Notes under the pieces: model-generated
The model's input: only the letters and a program-made list of their open reading frames with translations
What the model was told of the DNA's origin: nothing
Databases searched by the model: none
Source: Lachnospiraceae bacterium
GTDB taxonomy: Bacteria > Bacillota > Clostridia > Lachnospirales > Lachnospiraceae
NCBI GenBank assembly: GCA_902363675.1
Contig: CABJAV010000004.1
Location: forward strand, 62,001 to 126,000
Direction of reading: 5' to 3'
Length of the DNA: 64,000 nt
Shown here: piece after piece, positions 52,137 through 60,355 of the stretch
Numbering within the stretch: position 1 is the first letter of the stretch
Layout of the letters: every line of letters starts with the position of its first letter
Program-made: the position numbers and the translations under genes

Positions 52137-53828
52137 ATGAAAAGAAAAAGAATTGTAAGCGTCATGCTTGTAGCGGCAATGGCGGCAACCTTATTCGCGG
52201 GGTGTGGAAAAAATGGCGGAAATGATAATGGATCAACACAGGGGGGAAGCGCTTCGAATGATGGTAAGATCAAAGAATTTACCGCATTCTTTGCAGTTCC
52301 GGGATCCGAGATCAACGATGACAATGAGGTTCAGCAGATCATCGCTGAGAAGACCGGCGTAAAGGTAAAAGAGACATGGCTGACAGGCCAGACAGCAGAA
52401 GAAGCAGTCGGAACGCTGGTAGCCGGTGATGAATATCCGGATTTCATCTGTGGTGGAAATGGTATGCCACAGTTATATGATGCAGGTGCATTGGTAGCAT
52501 TAGATGATTACATTGACAAATATCCGAATATCAAGAACTACTTCACCGAACAGGAATGGGATCAGCTTCGTCAGGACGACGGACATATTTACTGGATTCC
52601 ACAGTTCTCCAATATTAAGGGAGAAGAGAAAACCTGTACACATAACGATGAGGCATTCTGGATTCAGGCAAGAGTTCTTGAGTGGGCTAATTATCCGGAA
52701 ATCAAGACGATGGATGACTATTTCAAGCTGATTGAAGATTATAATGCAGCAAATCCTACCATGGAAGATGGAACGGAGAATATTCCATATACCATCCTTT
52801 GCGAGGATTGGAGATATTTCTGTCTTGAGAATGCTCCACAGTTCTTAGATGGTTATCCAAATGATGGTTCATGTATGGTTGATCCGGATACATTAAAGGT
52901 AATGGATTATAATACATCCGATACTGCTGTAAAGTACTTCAAGAAGTTGAACGAGGAATATCAGAAGGGTATTGTTGATCCTGAGTCATTCACACAGACT
53001 TATGATGAGTACATTGCAAAGCTTTCTTCTGGACGTGTACTTGGTATGATCGACCAGTGGTGGGATTTCGCCTACACAGCAGGTGATGCAATTAAGTCTG
53101 CAGGACTGGATGCACAGGGATGCGATTACATTCCGGTACCTGTAACGATTGATGGACGTAAGAACCAGTGGCACAACTCCGGCGGAGTTTTAAATTCCGG
53201 TGATGGACTTGCAATCACAAAGGATTGTGATGATGTGGAAGCAGCTTTACAGTTTGTAGATGATCTTCTTTCAGAGGAAATTCACAACCTTCGTTTCTGG
53301 GGCGTTGAAGGTGAAGATTATCAGGTTGGCGACGATGGACTTTTCTATAGAACCAAGGAGCAGAGAGCAAAGGCTGCAGAGACAGATTATAAGGCGTCTC
53401 ACGCATGTTCTTATTCTTATTTCCCACAGTATGACGGAACCTGTGATGACGGTCTGAATGCAACAAAGCCGAGTGGACAGGCAAAAGAATTCTTCGATGG
53501 ATTAAATGATGATGTCAAGAAAGCATTCGAGGCATATGGTGTTGAAACATACGTTGAGATGCTTGGAACAAACGAGGCACCTGGTGCATGGTATCCGATG
53601 TGGTCATTCTCAAACAACTTTACAACAGACACAGAGGGTGGAATGGCATGGACAAAGATTGGCGAAGTTAAGCATGAGCAGCTTCCGCAGGTTGTAATGG
53701 CAAAAGACTTTGACAAAGCATGGAAAACTTATATGGATGCATACAAAGCATGCAATCCGGACGCTTTCCTTAGCGAGTTGCAGGCAGAGCTTGATAAGCG
53801 TATGAAAGACGCAGCAAAATACGAATAA
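52137..53828 (+). CDS. Xylo-oligosaccharide ABC transporter solute-binding lipoprotein
   Basis: The extracellular binding protein of a CUT1-type importer, 563 residues. The signal MKRKRIVSVMLVAAM runs to the lipobox LFAGC, with Cys23 as the lipidated residue. A Gly/Asn/Ser-rich tether follows, then the two-lobed binding domain, rich in Trp/Tyr (DGHIYWIPQF, DQWWDFAY, GAWYPMWSF) as in proteins that bind oligosaccharides. It precedes two permease genes and lies in a xylan locus, so xylo-oligosaccharides are the likely ligand. A paralogue without the lipobox Cys is encoded at 23.4 kb. Confidence 0.92.
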   Translation: MKRKRIVSVMLVAAMAATLFAGCGKNGGNDNGSTQGGSASNDGKIKEFTAFFAVPGSEINDDNEVQQIIAEKTGVKVKETWLTGQTAEEAVGTLVAGDEYPDFICGGNGMPQLYDAGALVALDDYIDKYPNIKNYFTEQEWDQLRQDDGHIYWIPQFSNIKGEEKTCTHNDEAFWIQARVLEWANYPEIKTMDDYFKLIEDYNAANPTMEDGTENIPYTILCEDWRYFCLENAPQFLDGYPNDGSCMVDPDTLKVMDYNTSDTAVKYFKKLNEEYQKGIVDPESFTQTYDEYIAKLSSGRVLGMIDQWWDFAYTAGDAIKSAGLDAQGCDYIPVPVTIDGRKNQWHNSGGVLNSGDGLAITKDCDDVEAALQFVDDLLSEEIHNLRFWGVEGEDYQVGDDGLFYRTKEQRAKAAETDYKASHACSYSYFPQYDGTCDDGLNATKPSGQAKEFFDGLNDDVKKAFEAYGVETYVEMLGTNEAPGAWYPMWSFSNNFTTDTEGGMAWTKIGEVKHEQLPQVVMAKDFDKAWKTYMDAYKACNPDAFLSELQAELDKRMKDAAKYE

Positions 53829-53852
53829 TACATAGAAAATGAGGTTTTAGAT

Positions 53853-53882
53853 GGGCAGATGTTGTGAAAACTTCATCTGCCC
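53853..53882 (+). promoter_or_regulatory. Intercistronic hairpin between binding protein and permeases
   Basis: GGGCAGATG (53853-53861) pairs perfectly with CATCTGCCC (53874-53882) around a 12-base loop. There is no T-run, so it more likely stabilises the upstream message or reduces permease transcription. Confidence 0.5.
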
Positions 53883-53903
53883 GTTTAAAAAAGGAGTGAG
53901 GTC

Positions 53904-54860
53904 ATGTCTATAGAGAGAACAAAATCCAAACAGAAAGTGAAAGAACCGAAGACGAAAATTACTTGGAAAGAGATTAAAAGACAGAAAGTATTATTGTTCT
54001 GGGCGGCAATCATGGTAGTGTATGGCGTGGTTTTCTATTACCTCCCACTTGCAGGCTGGACTATGGCGTTTCAAAACTATAAACCGAGACTTGGTATCTT
54101 TCATTCGGAATTTGTAGGATGGGATAAATTCCGGACATTATTCTCGGATATGACTTTTATCCGGGTAATCAGAAATACGTTGGCAATGGGTGTTATCAAT
54201 CTGGTGGTAACATTTGTTACAGCAATTGTTTTTGCAATTTTATTAAATGAAATTAAAACCAAAGGCGGTAAAAAAGTCGTTCAGACAATTTCTTATCTTC
54301 CGCATTTCCTTTCATGGATCATTGTAACCGGTATCTTACACGATATGTTATCCGGTGGCGGAATTGTGAACGAATTATTACTTAATTTTAATATTATCTC
54401 GCAGCCAATCAATTTCTTTGCTCATCCGGGGTATTTCTGGCCAATCGTTGCATTTGCCAATGTCTGGAAAGAAACAGGATGGAATGCAATTATTTATTTG
54501 GCAGCAATTACTTCGATCGACCCGTCACTTTACGAAGCTGCAGCTATCGACGGTGCAGGCAGATGGGCAAAAATCAAGCATGTTACACTTCCGGGTATTA
54601 AACCAACCATTATCATTCTTCTTCTGATGAATGTAGGTAATGTACTGAACGCCGGTTTTGAAGTTCAGTATTTGTTAGGAAACGGTCTGGTTCAGAAAGT
54701 ATCACAGACAATTGATATTTACGTATTAAAATGGGGAATCAGTCAGGGCGATTTCGCAATAGGAACCGCAGCCGGTATCTTCAAGAGTTTCGTAAGTATT
54801 ATTCTGATCGTGATTGCAAACCAGATTGCAAAGCGTAATGGTGAAGAACAATTGTTCTAA
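53904..54860 (+). CDS. Sugar ABC transporter permease (LplB/CUT1 family)
   Basis: A 318-residue membrane subunit. A basic N-terminal tail leads into six membrane segments, with the cytoplasmic EAA loop YEAAAIDGAGRWAKIKHVTLPGI that contacts the ATPase. It forms a heterodimer with the permease encoded 12 bases downstream. No ATPase gene is present; such importers usually use a shared MsmK-type ATPase encoded elsewhere. Confidence 0.94.
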   Translation: MSIERTKSKQKVKEPKTKITWKEIKRQKVLLFWAAIMVVYGVVFYYLPLAGWTMAFQNYKPRLGIFHSEFVGWDKFRTLFSDMTFIRVIRNTLAMGVINLVVTFVTAIVFAILLNEIKTKGGKKVVQTISYLPHFLSWIIVTGILHDMLSGGGIVNELLLNFNIISQPINFFAHPGYFWPIVAFANVWKETGWNAIIYLAAITSIDPSLYEAAAIDGAGRWAKIKHVTLPGIKPTIIILLLMNVGNVLNAGFEVQYLLGNGLVQKVSQTIDIYVLKWGISQGDFAIGTAAGIFKSFVSIILIVIANQIAKRNGEEQLF

Positions 54861-54872
54861 GGAGGTTATACA

Positions 54873-55760
54873 ATGGCAGCAAAAAAAGCGAAAAAAAAGG
54901 TGCAGATATTTCCGATTGTGAATGCGATCATTATGATCCTGCTGGTCATCATTACTCTGTATCCTGTGTTAAATACATTAGCAATATCATTAAATGACGG
55001 TACAGATTCCCTTCGTGGAGGTATCTATCTGTTACCGAGAAAATTTACATGGAAAAACTACATTACAGTACTTCAGAAAGACAACCTGATTACAGGTGCT
55101 TATGTTACGGTTGCAAGAACTGTGATCGGAACCATTCTTGCGCTGATTGCCAATGCAATCCTCGCATTTATCGTCAGCAGAAAAAGATTTATGTTTAAAA
55201 AGCAGCTCTCTTTATTCTGGGTTATCACTATGTATGTAAACGGAGGTCTGATCCCGACATTCCTGTTGTACAAGGGACTGGGACTTACCAACAGCTTCTG
55301 GGTATATGTTATCCCTGGAATGGTCAGTGCGTTTAACATGCTGGTTATCCGTACTTATATGAACGGTATCCCGGACAGCTTAGAGGAGTCGGCACAGCTC
55401 GACGGTGCTGGGTATACGACGATTTTCCTGAAAATCTATTCACCGCTCTGTAAGCCGGTGTATGCAACTGTGGCTTTATTCGTTGCAGTCGGTCAGTGGA
55501 ATTCATGGTTTGATGCAATGTTATATAACCGTATGAACGGCAAACTGACAACATTACAGTATGAGTTGATGAAACTACTGTCATCCGTAACAAATCAGGG
55601 CAATAATGTTGAGGCTATGAAGAATGCCGTTGGAACGGTTACACCGACATCAGTCCGTGCAGCTGCAACCATCATCACTATGTTGCCGATCATTTGTATC
55701 TATCCATTTTTACAGAAGTATTTTGTAACAGGACTTACACTTGGTGGCGTAAAAGAATAG
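54873..55760 (+). CDS. Sugar ABC transporter permease (YtcP/LplC family)
   Basis: A 295-residue second permease of the same importer. It has six hydrophobic segments and the EAA-type loop EESAQLDGAGYTTIFLKIY. It follows an AAGGAGG site and closes the xylan island; a hairpin lies about 50 bases after its stop. Confidence 0.94.
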   Translation: MAAKKAKKKVQIFPIVNAIIMILLVIITLYPVLNTLAISLNDGTDSLRGGIYLLPRKFTWKNYITVLQKDNLITGAYVTVARTVIGTILALIANAILAFIVSRKRFMFKKQLSLFWVITMYVNGGLIPTFLLYKGLGLTNSFWVYVIPGMVSAFNMLVIRTYMNGIPDSLEESAQLDGAGYTTIFLKIYSPLCKPVYATVALFVAVGQWNSWFDAMLYNRMNGKLTTLQYELMKLLSSVTNQGNNVEAMKNAVGTVTPTSVRAAATIITMLPIICIYPFLQKYFVTGLTLGGVKE

Positions 55761-55810
55761 TATTTTATCATACATACAAGTTTCTTTTTTATATAATATC
55801 TTCCCTTATC

Positions 55811-55844
55811 TATAAGCTGTGCTACAGAGGTGGCACAGCTTATA
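55811..55844 (+). terminator. Hairpin after the permease operon
   Basis: TATAAGCTGTGC pairs perfectly with GCACAGCTTATA around a 10-base loop. No T-run follows, so termination efficiency is uncertain. The rest of the 285-base gap to the next gene shows nothing else clear except the hairpin at 56015. Confidence 0.55.
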
Positions 55845-56014
55845 TGTTATGAGATTAAAGAAAAGTAGCATTCTATCTTCAATTGATACAAAGGGAAGCA
55901 TACAGCTGAAAGAAAATATATAGTAAATCATGGATACATAGCATATGAAAATGACACTGAGATGGTATGGTTCGCAGCACGGCACGGTTGCGTTGTAGGA
56001 ATAAACAGGAATGG

Positions 56015-56056
56015 AAACGCATAGAATCATTTAAGAGGTGATGCTATGCGTTTTTT
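56015..56056 (+). promoter_or_regulatory. Terminator-like hairpin enclosing the ylmC ribosome site and start codon
   Basis: AAACGCATAG (56015-56024) pairs perfectly with CTATGCGTTT (56044-56053), followed by TTT. The ATG at 56046 is in the right arm and the GAGGTG ribosome site is in the 19-base loop, so folding would block initiation and could also terminate transcription. Confidence 0.55.
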
Positions 56057-56300
56057 GGATCTATGTGAAAAAGAAGTGGTCAATGTCAGTGACTGCAGAT
56101 GTCTCGGCAATGTCAGAGACCTGGAATTTGACAAGGAATGCGGCGATATTAAGGCACTTATCATACCGGGACCGGGCAAATATTTCGGCTGTTTTTGCAG
56201 AGATAGTGAATTTTGTATTCCATGGGCTAAAGTTATTCGAATTGGACCCGATATAATACTTGTAGAGTTCAATGAGAAAGAGATGAAGCGTAAGATTTAA
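56046..56300 (+). CDS. ylmC: YlmC/YmxH family PRC-barrel protein
   Basis: An 84-residue protein of the YlmC/YmxH sporulation-associated family, a PRC-barrel-like fold. It begins MRFLDLCEKEVVNVSDCRCLG as family members do, with GPGKYFGC and the hydrophobic end strand WAKVIRIGPDIILVE. Its exact role is unknown. Its start codon lies within a hairpin. It is transcribed just ahead of nrdR, which has its own promoter. Confidence 0.85.
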   Translation: MRFLDLCEKEVVNVSDCRCLGNVRDLEFDKECGDIKALIIPGPGKYFGCFCRDSEFCIPWAKVIRIGPDIILVEFNEKEMKRKI

Positions 56301-56313
56301 CATGATCGAATGA

Positions 56314-56342
56314 TTGACAACAAAATCTTAGGCAGTTATACT
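56314..56342 (+). promoter_or_regulatory. Promoter of nrdR with overlapping small inverted repeat
   Basis: Consensus TTGACA (56314-56319) and TATACT (56337-56342) with a 17-base spacer. The inverted repeat ACTTAT/ATAAGT (56340-56356) starts in the -10 box and covers the expected transcription start, a typical repressor position. Confidence 0.75.
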
Positions 56343-56375
56343 TATTCTGTATAAGTTTAGTAGGAGGAGCATCCG

Positions 56376-56831
56376 ATGAAGTGTCCGTTTTGCAGCAGTG
56401 AGAATACAAGAGTAATCGATTCCAGACCGGCCGATGATAACAATTCGATCCGTCGCCGCCGTCTCTGCGATGATTGTGGCAAGCGTTTTACCACATATGA
56501 GAAGGTTGAGACGATTCCGCTGATCATTATCAAGAAGGACAATAATCGTGAGCAGTATGATAGAACCAAGATCGAAGCAGGTGTGCTTCTTGCCTGTCAC
56601 AAGCGTCCGATTTCCGCAGAACAGATTACAAGACTTGTCGATGATGTGGAAATTGAGATTTTTAACCGTGAGGAGAAAGAGATTCCAAGTTCTCTCATCG
56701 GAGAGATTCTGATGGATAAGTTAAAGGATCTCGATGCGGTTGCTTATGTAAGATTTGCATCCGTTTACCGTGAATTTAAGGATGTGAATACATTCATGAA
56801 TGAGTTAAAGAAAATGATGCTGAAATCATAA
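56376..56831 (+). CDS. nrdR: Transcriptional repressor NrdR
   Basis: Represses ribonucleotide reductase genes in response to ATP/dATP. The 151-residue protein has the N-terminal zinc ribbon CPFCSSENTRVIDSR...CDDCGKRFTTYE and the C-terminal ATP-cone (about 46-136). AGGAGG-AGC precedes the ATG and the promoter upstream is near consensus. Confidence 0.97.
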   Translation: MKCPFCSSENTRVIDSRPADDNNSIRRRRLCDDCGKRFTTYEKVETIPLIIIKKDNNREQYDRTKIEAGVLLACHKRPISAEQITRLVDDVEIEIFNREEKEIPSSLIGEILMDKLKDLDAVAYVRFASVYREFKDVNTFMNELKKMMLKS

Positions 56832-56856
56832 CGATTGAGAAGAAGGGAGAACCGGT

Positions 56857-57252
56857 ATGAATATCTCAGGAATTCGTCCATATGCAGGATTCTATGATTA
56901 TAATTCAATAAAAGCCGAAGAGCTGCGCAGCCGGCAGATCGCAGAAGCGCAGCTGACGATCTCTTTGCAGCAGCCAAAAGAGCCTCAGGTAACGGTTACG
57001 GAAGTACCGGTTGAGCAGAATTTTGATTCCTACGATTTTGCACAGACTTACCGCCCGGGAGAAACTTATGAACTCAAGGGAAAAGATAGTGATCTTGAGA
57101 GTCTGGATGTACAAAAGGCGGTATCCGATCTCGGCAAGGATCAGGTTCTTCAACAGTATCAGTATTTCGTCGGAAGCAGCGATGCGGTCACAAAGAAGAC
57201 GAATGAAGCTGCGCAGCAGAATATGCGCTCCGGAGAAAATTTTTCACTGTAA
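56857..57252 (+). CDS. Conserved hypothetical protein, 131 residues
   Basis: I do not recognise this family. The protein is soluble, acidic to neutral and rich in Gln, Glu and Ser. It begins MNISGIRPYAGFYDYNSI, then has a likely helix (KAEELRSRQIAEAQLTISL), a Pro/Val-rich linker and an ELKGKDSDLESLDVQKAVSD segment. The opening resembles the short N-terminal regions of flagellar or FlgN/FliK-like partner proteins, but this is weak. It has an AAGGGAG site and sits 25 bases after nrdR, probably in the same transcript. Confidence 0.7.
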   Translation: MNISGIRPYAGFYDYNSIKAEELRSRQIAEAQLTISLQQPKEPQVTVTEVPVEQNFDSYDFAQTYRPGETYELKGKDSDLESLDVQKAVSDLGKDQVLQQYQYFVGSSDAVTKKTNEAAQQNMRSGENFSL

Positions 57253-57260
57253 TACATATT

Positions 57261-57289
57261 GTAATGTACTCATGAAATGAGTGCATTAC
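57261..57289 (+). promoter_or_regulatory. Long intercistronic hairpin before yqeG
   Basis: GTAATGTACTCAT (57261-57273) pairs with ATGAGTGCATTAC (57277-57289) with a single T:G pair and a 3-base loop. No T-run follows; it may be a processing or stability element. Confidence 0.5.
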
Positions 57290-57312
57290 CTAAAAGTAAA
57301 GGAGTACCACTT

Positions 57313-57861
57313 ATGTGCGCATTTCTCTATCCGGGAGAATATATAGATTCCACATATCACATTGATTTTGATAAATTGTATAACGAAGGGTATCGCGGCA
57401 TTATCTTTGATATTGATAATACGTTAGTCCCACATGGAGCGCCTGCGGATGAGCGGGCGATTCTTTTGTTTCGGCACTTAAAGGAGCTTGGATTCAAATG
57501 CATGCTTCTGTCCAACAATAAGGAACCAAGGGTAAAGATGTTTAACGATGCGGTGCATGTGCAGTATATTTATAAAGCCGGAAAGCCGAAGCCGGCAGGT
57601 TACCGTAAGGCCATGAAGGAACTGGGAACCAATGCGGCAAACACGCTTTTTGTCGGAGACCAGATCTTTACGGATGTGTGCGGTGCAAACCTCGCGGGCA
57701 TCCGCACGATCCTCGTGAAGCCGATCCATCCGAAGGAGGAAATCCAGATCGTACTCAAAAGAAGGCTTGAGGCAATCGTACTGTTTTTCTATAGGATGCA
57801 TGTGAAACGAAAAGGATTGCCGTATGCGTCGGCTCGGAAAAAGGTTGAACAGGTAAAATAG
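57313..57861 (+). CDS. yqeG: YqeG family HAD-IIIA type phosphatase
   Basis: A 182-residue HAD phosphatase of the YqeG family. It has the motif I signature FDIDNTLVPHG, motif II LLSNN, motif III lysines around KAGKPKPAGY, and motif IV GDQIFTDVCGANLAG. The physiological substrate is not known to me; the family is conserved in Firmicutes near translation genes. ATG 57313 follows AAAGGAG; the in-frame ATG 57277 lies inside a hairpin. It ends at a bidirectional terminator shared with the opposite ABC operon. Confidence 0.9.
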   Translation: MCAFLYPGEYIDSTYHIDFDKLYNEGYRGIIFDIDNTLVPHGAPADERAILLFRHLKELGFKCMLLSNNKEPRVKMFNDAVHVQYIYKAGKPKPAGYRKAMKELGTNAANTLFVGDQIFTDVCGANLAGIRTILVKPIHPKEEIQIVLKRRLEAIVLFFYRMHVKRKGLPYASARKKVEQVK

Positions 57862-57904
57862 AAAATATGCGGCGCTCCGATTTTTCTCGCTACTCGCGTA
57901 AATG

Positions 57905-57951
57905 AAAAACTCCCCGAAGTCCGGACAGATGCCGGATACGGGGAGTTTTTT
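57905..57951. terminator. Bidirectional terminator between convergent operons
   Basis: AAAAACTCCCCG pairs perfectly with CGGGGAGTTTTT, with an inner TCCGG/CCGGA stem and T/A runs on both sides. It serves yqeG on the plus strand and the ABC-2 operon on the minus strand. Confidence 0.9.
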
Positions 57952-57976
57952 CGTGAAGAAACGAGGCTGCACGAAG

Positions 57977-59137
57977 TTAGCGTGCGCGCCGGTGCTCTAC
58001 GACCAGATACATGGTAAAAAGCACAAGGAAGAATAACAATTGGATCCCGATACACATCCAATACGTGCGCATGGAAAGCACATCGTCTGCATAGGGGGCG
58101 AGCATATTGACGATACGGACATTCCAATAAGCCGGAAGAAAACGACCGATCATCAACACTTTTTCTCCGAGCATAGACTGCGGAACAAAGATACCGGACA
58201 GGAAACTCATGCCGAGCCCGAGAATGTTGGCAATCATATTGACGATGTTAAAGTCAATCGAAAAAGCACCTAATAATAAAGCGATGGATGCCGCGATCAG
58301 TATATAGACGAAACTGTTGAGCAGACCAAGTAGTCCGGAGGTGCTAAACAACTGTGCCGGTCCGGCGAGACAAGCTGCAATCACAATGAATGCGAGCCAC
58401 AGAATTACAACATACACAAAACAGGACAGACCGATCTGGGCGGCAATGCGTGTATCAGCAAGTGCACTGCAGCGGATGCGTGCACTTAAATTTTCTTTGT
58501 GAAATTCCATCAATACCGGTGAGAGTCCGCACAGCAGCATCATGAGCGCGATGTATGGAAAATACTGGAAAAAGTAGTACATCAGGGAATCTTCGCTTTT
58601 AGCAGTGTCGGCAAAGTGGACTCCGTCAACCGATGGGACACTTTCTAAGGAGTGGTTCGTTCCACGGATCGCATCATCGAGTGTAAAGCCGCTCGAAAGA
58701 TAGGCTGCAATGGAATTTAGAAAGGCATCGATCTGGCGGTCGACAAAGTAGCCGCTTGCACTGTCCCCACGCTTGCTGCTCTCTACAAGATCCTTAAAGT
58801 CACCGGATTTGAGATTTCCTTCAAAACCGGAAGGGATGGTCAGTACATAATCGATCTGTTGATAGTAGAGATTATCCTGCAAGGTCTCACGATCGTAGGA
58901 ATCAAGCGTGATGCGGTTATGGATGGAAGTCAGATAATCGCATAATGCTTTGCTTGCGGTGCTTTCGTCCTGATCGATGATGCACATATCGACTGACGAT
59001 ACGCGAAACTGCTTGTCGGAGGTCGAGTCTGCCTGAAATGAGAATGCGATCAGAAGAACGAAAAACACAACAAAATAGGTAATCGTATTTGAAAATTTCT
59101 TCTTTGCGATTTTGGCAAAGGTTTTACAGACTTGCAT
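57977..59137 (-). CDS. ABC-2 type exporter permease (LnrN/YhgE-like)
   Basis: A 386-residue membrane subunit. One N-terminal helix (VVFFVLLIAFSF) is followed by an extracytoplasmic region of about 150 residues and five C-terminal membrane segments, the usual ABC-2 layout for antibiotic, peptide or lipid export. It is the third gene of the minus-strand operon and overlaps the second permease by 14 bases. With the ATPase and the DesK/NarL regulators next door it resembles the linearmycin-resistance exporter LnrLMN. Confidence 0.88.
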   Translation of the reverse strand: MQVCKTFAKIAKKKFSNTITYFVVFFVLLIAFSFQADSTSDKQFRVSSVDMCIIDQDESTASKALCDYLTSIHNRITLDSYDRETLQDNLYYQQIDYVLTIPSGFEGNLKSGDFKDLVESSKRGDSASGYFVDRQIDAFLNSIAAYLSSGFTLDDAIRGTNHSLESVPSVDGVHFADTAKSEDSLMYYFFQYFPYIALMMLLCGLSPVLMEFHKENLSARIRCSALADTRIAAQIGLSCFVYVVILWLAFIVIAACLAGPAQLFSTSGLLGLLNSFVYILIAASIALLLGAFSIDFNIVNMIANILGLGMSFLSGIFVPQSMLGEKVLMIGRFLPAYWNVRIVNMLAPYADDVLSMRTYWMCIGIQLLFFLVLFTMYLVVEHRRAR

Positions 59138-60266
59138 AGGTTTTCCTCCTTGTGACGAGTGTTGAGACTATGAACAGGATGGCTGTCATCAAAAGCAGAG
59201 TGAGAATATCCCGTGCATAGCGGTTCATCGAGTCATAATTGTTGAGCGTGTAAAAGCTGTCGGAAATCAAAGCAGCCGGATTGATCCGGTTTATGATCGG
59301 AGCATGTTTTTCTACAACGACGCGCATGTTTCCCATCATCAATCCGCTTAAGAAGCACATTGGCATTACAGTTGCAAACATGAGTCCGGTCTTGCCGCCT
59401 TCGGATCTGGGTCCGATGCAGCCTAAGAACATACCGAACGTGATGGAAAACGTGGTGGATACCAGGATTGTAAGCAGTGCAAGTCCAAGGTGCGCCGTCA
59501 TATGGATTCTTAAGACAGCGATGATAAAGAGAAATGCTGCAATGTTTAAGATGGATTCAAAGACAATATTTGCAGCAAGCTCGGTAAACAGAAACGTCCG
59601 GCGTTTCGCCGGGGCAATCGTTTTTCGTGCAGCGAGTGTGGACAGATCAGGGGAATTGTTGATCGCAAGATGGATCCCTCCCATTGCTGTGTACAGACAA
59701 GCCATCGCAATCAGGTTGTAAAAATACTGATCGTAAGTGTCGGTATCCTTGTTCGTCAGTGAAACCTCTTTCCGGGTATCCACCGACTGTCCCAGAGAAG
59801 AAACGAAAGCTTCGATATTGGCAGGATTGTCTGCAAGCATCTGTACGATCAGATCGCGGTTCAGGTAATACTGCGTGAGCAGTGACTGTAAAATACTCTG
59901 ATTGATGGAAGCATTCGACCGGTCGGCATTGATCGCAAGCTTTATTTCGTCGGTCGAGTAGAAGACACCGTCCACTTCGCTTTTTTCAAGAAGCGTGCGT
60001 GCTTTCCCGTCGTCACAGAAGGTAGCGGTAAGCATCGCATCGTCCGAGTCGCCGGAAAGCTGCTCGATCATCGTGTGGAAAGCAGCAGCATCCGCACTGT
60101 CTCCCTCGACCACGGCAACCGGTATCGTGTGGAAGTTTTCCGATGCGGTAATATTGGAAAAGGCGATTTTGAACAGACAGCCCAAAAGGATCGGAAAAAC
60201 CAGAATCCAGAACAGATTTGCCTTGTTGCGCATGAGGCGCAGAAGGGCATATTTAAAATTCGTCAT
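59124..60266 (-). CDS. ABC-2 type exporter permease (LnrM-like)
   Basis: A 380-residue partner permease with the same build: N-terminal helix LFWILVFPILLGCLF, an extracytoplasmic domain (about 40-170) and five or six membrane segments at the C-terminal half. It has similar overall organisation to the downstream permease, so the two likely form a heterodimer. A hairpin (60319-60343) separates it from the ATPase gene. Confidence 0.88.
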   Translation of the reverse strand: MTNFKYALLRLMRNKANLFWILVFPILLGCLFKIAFSNITASENFHTIPVAVVEGDSADAAAFHTMIEQLSGDSDDAMLTATFCDDGKARTLLEKSEVDGVFYSTDEIKLAINADRSNASINQSILQSLLTQYYLNRDLIVQMLADNPANIEAFVSSLGQSVDTRKEVSLTNKDTDTYDQYFYNLIAMACLYTAMGGIHLAINNSPDLSTLAARKTIAPAKRRTFLFTELAANIVFESILNIAAFLFIIAVLRIHMTAHLGLALLTILVSTTFSITFGMFLGCIGPRSEGGKTGLMFATVMPMCFLSGLMMGNMRVVVEKHAPIINRINPAALISDSFYTLNNYDSMNRYARDILTLLLMTAILFIVSTLVTRRKTYASL

Positions 60267-60318
60267 TGTAAGTACCTCCTATATGGAAAATCAGCCCATT
60301 GAAAGTTGTCCGGGCATT

Positions 60319-60343
60319 TGCGATATCTCTTCGAGATATCGCA
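60319..60343 (-). promoter_or_regulatory. Intercistronic hairpin in the ABC-2 operon
   Basis: TGCGATATCTC pairs perfectly with GAGATATCGCA around a 3-base loop, between the ATPase and the first permease genes. There is no T-run; it may set relative expression. Confidence 0.5.
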
Positions 60344-60355
60344 GGCTGACAGTTT

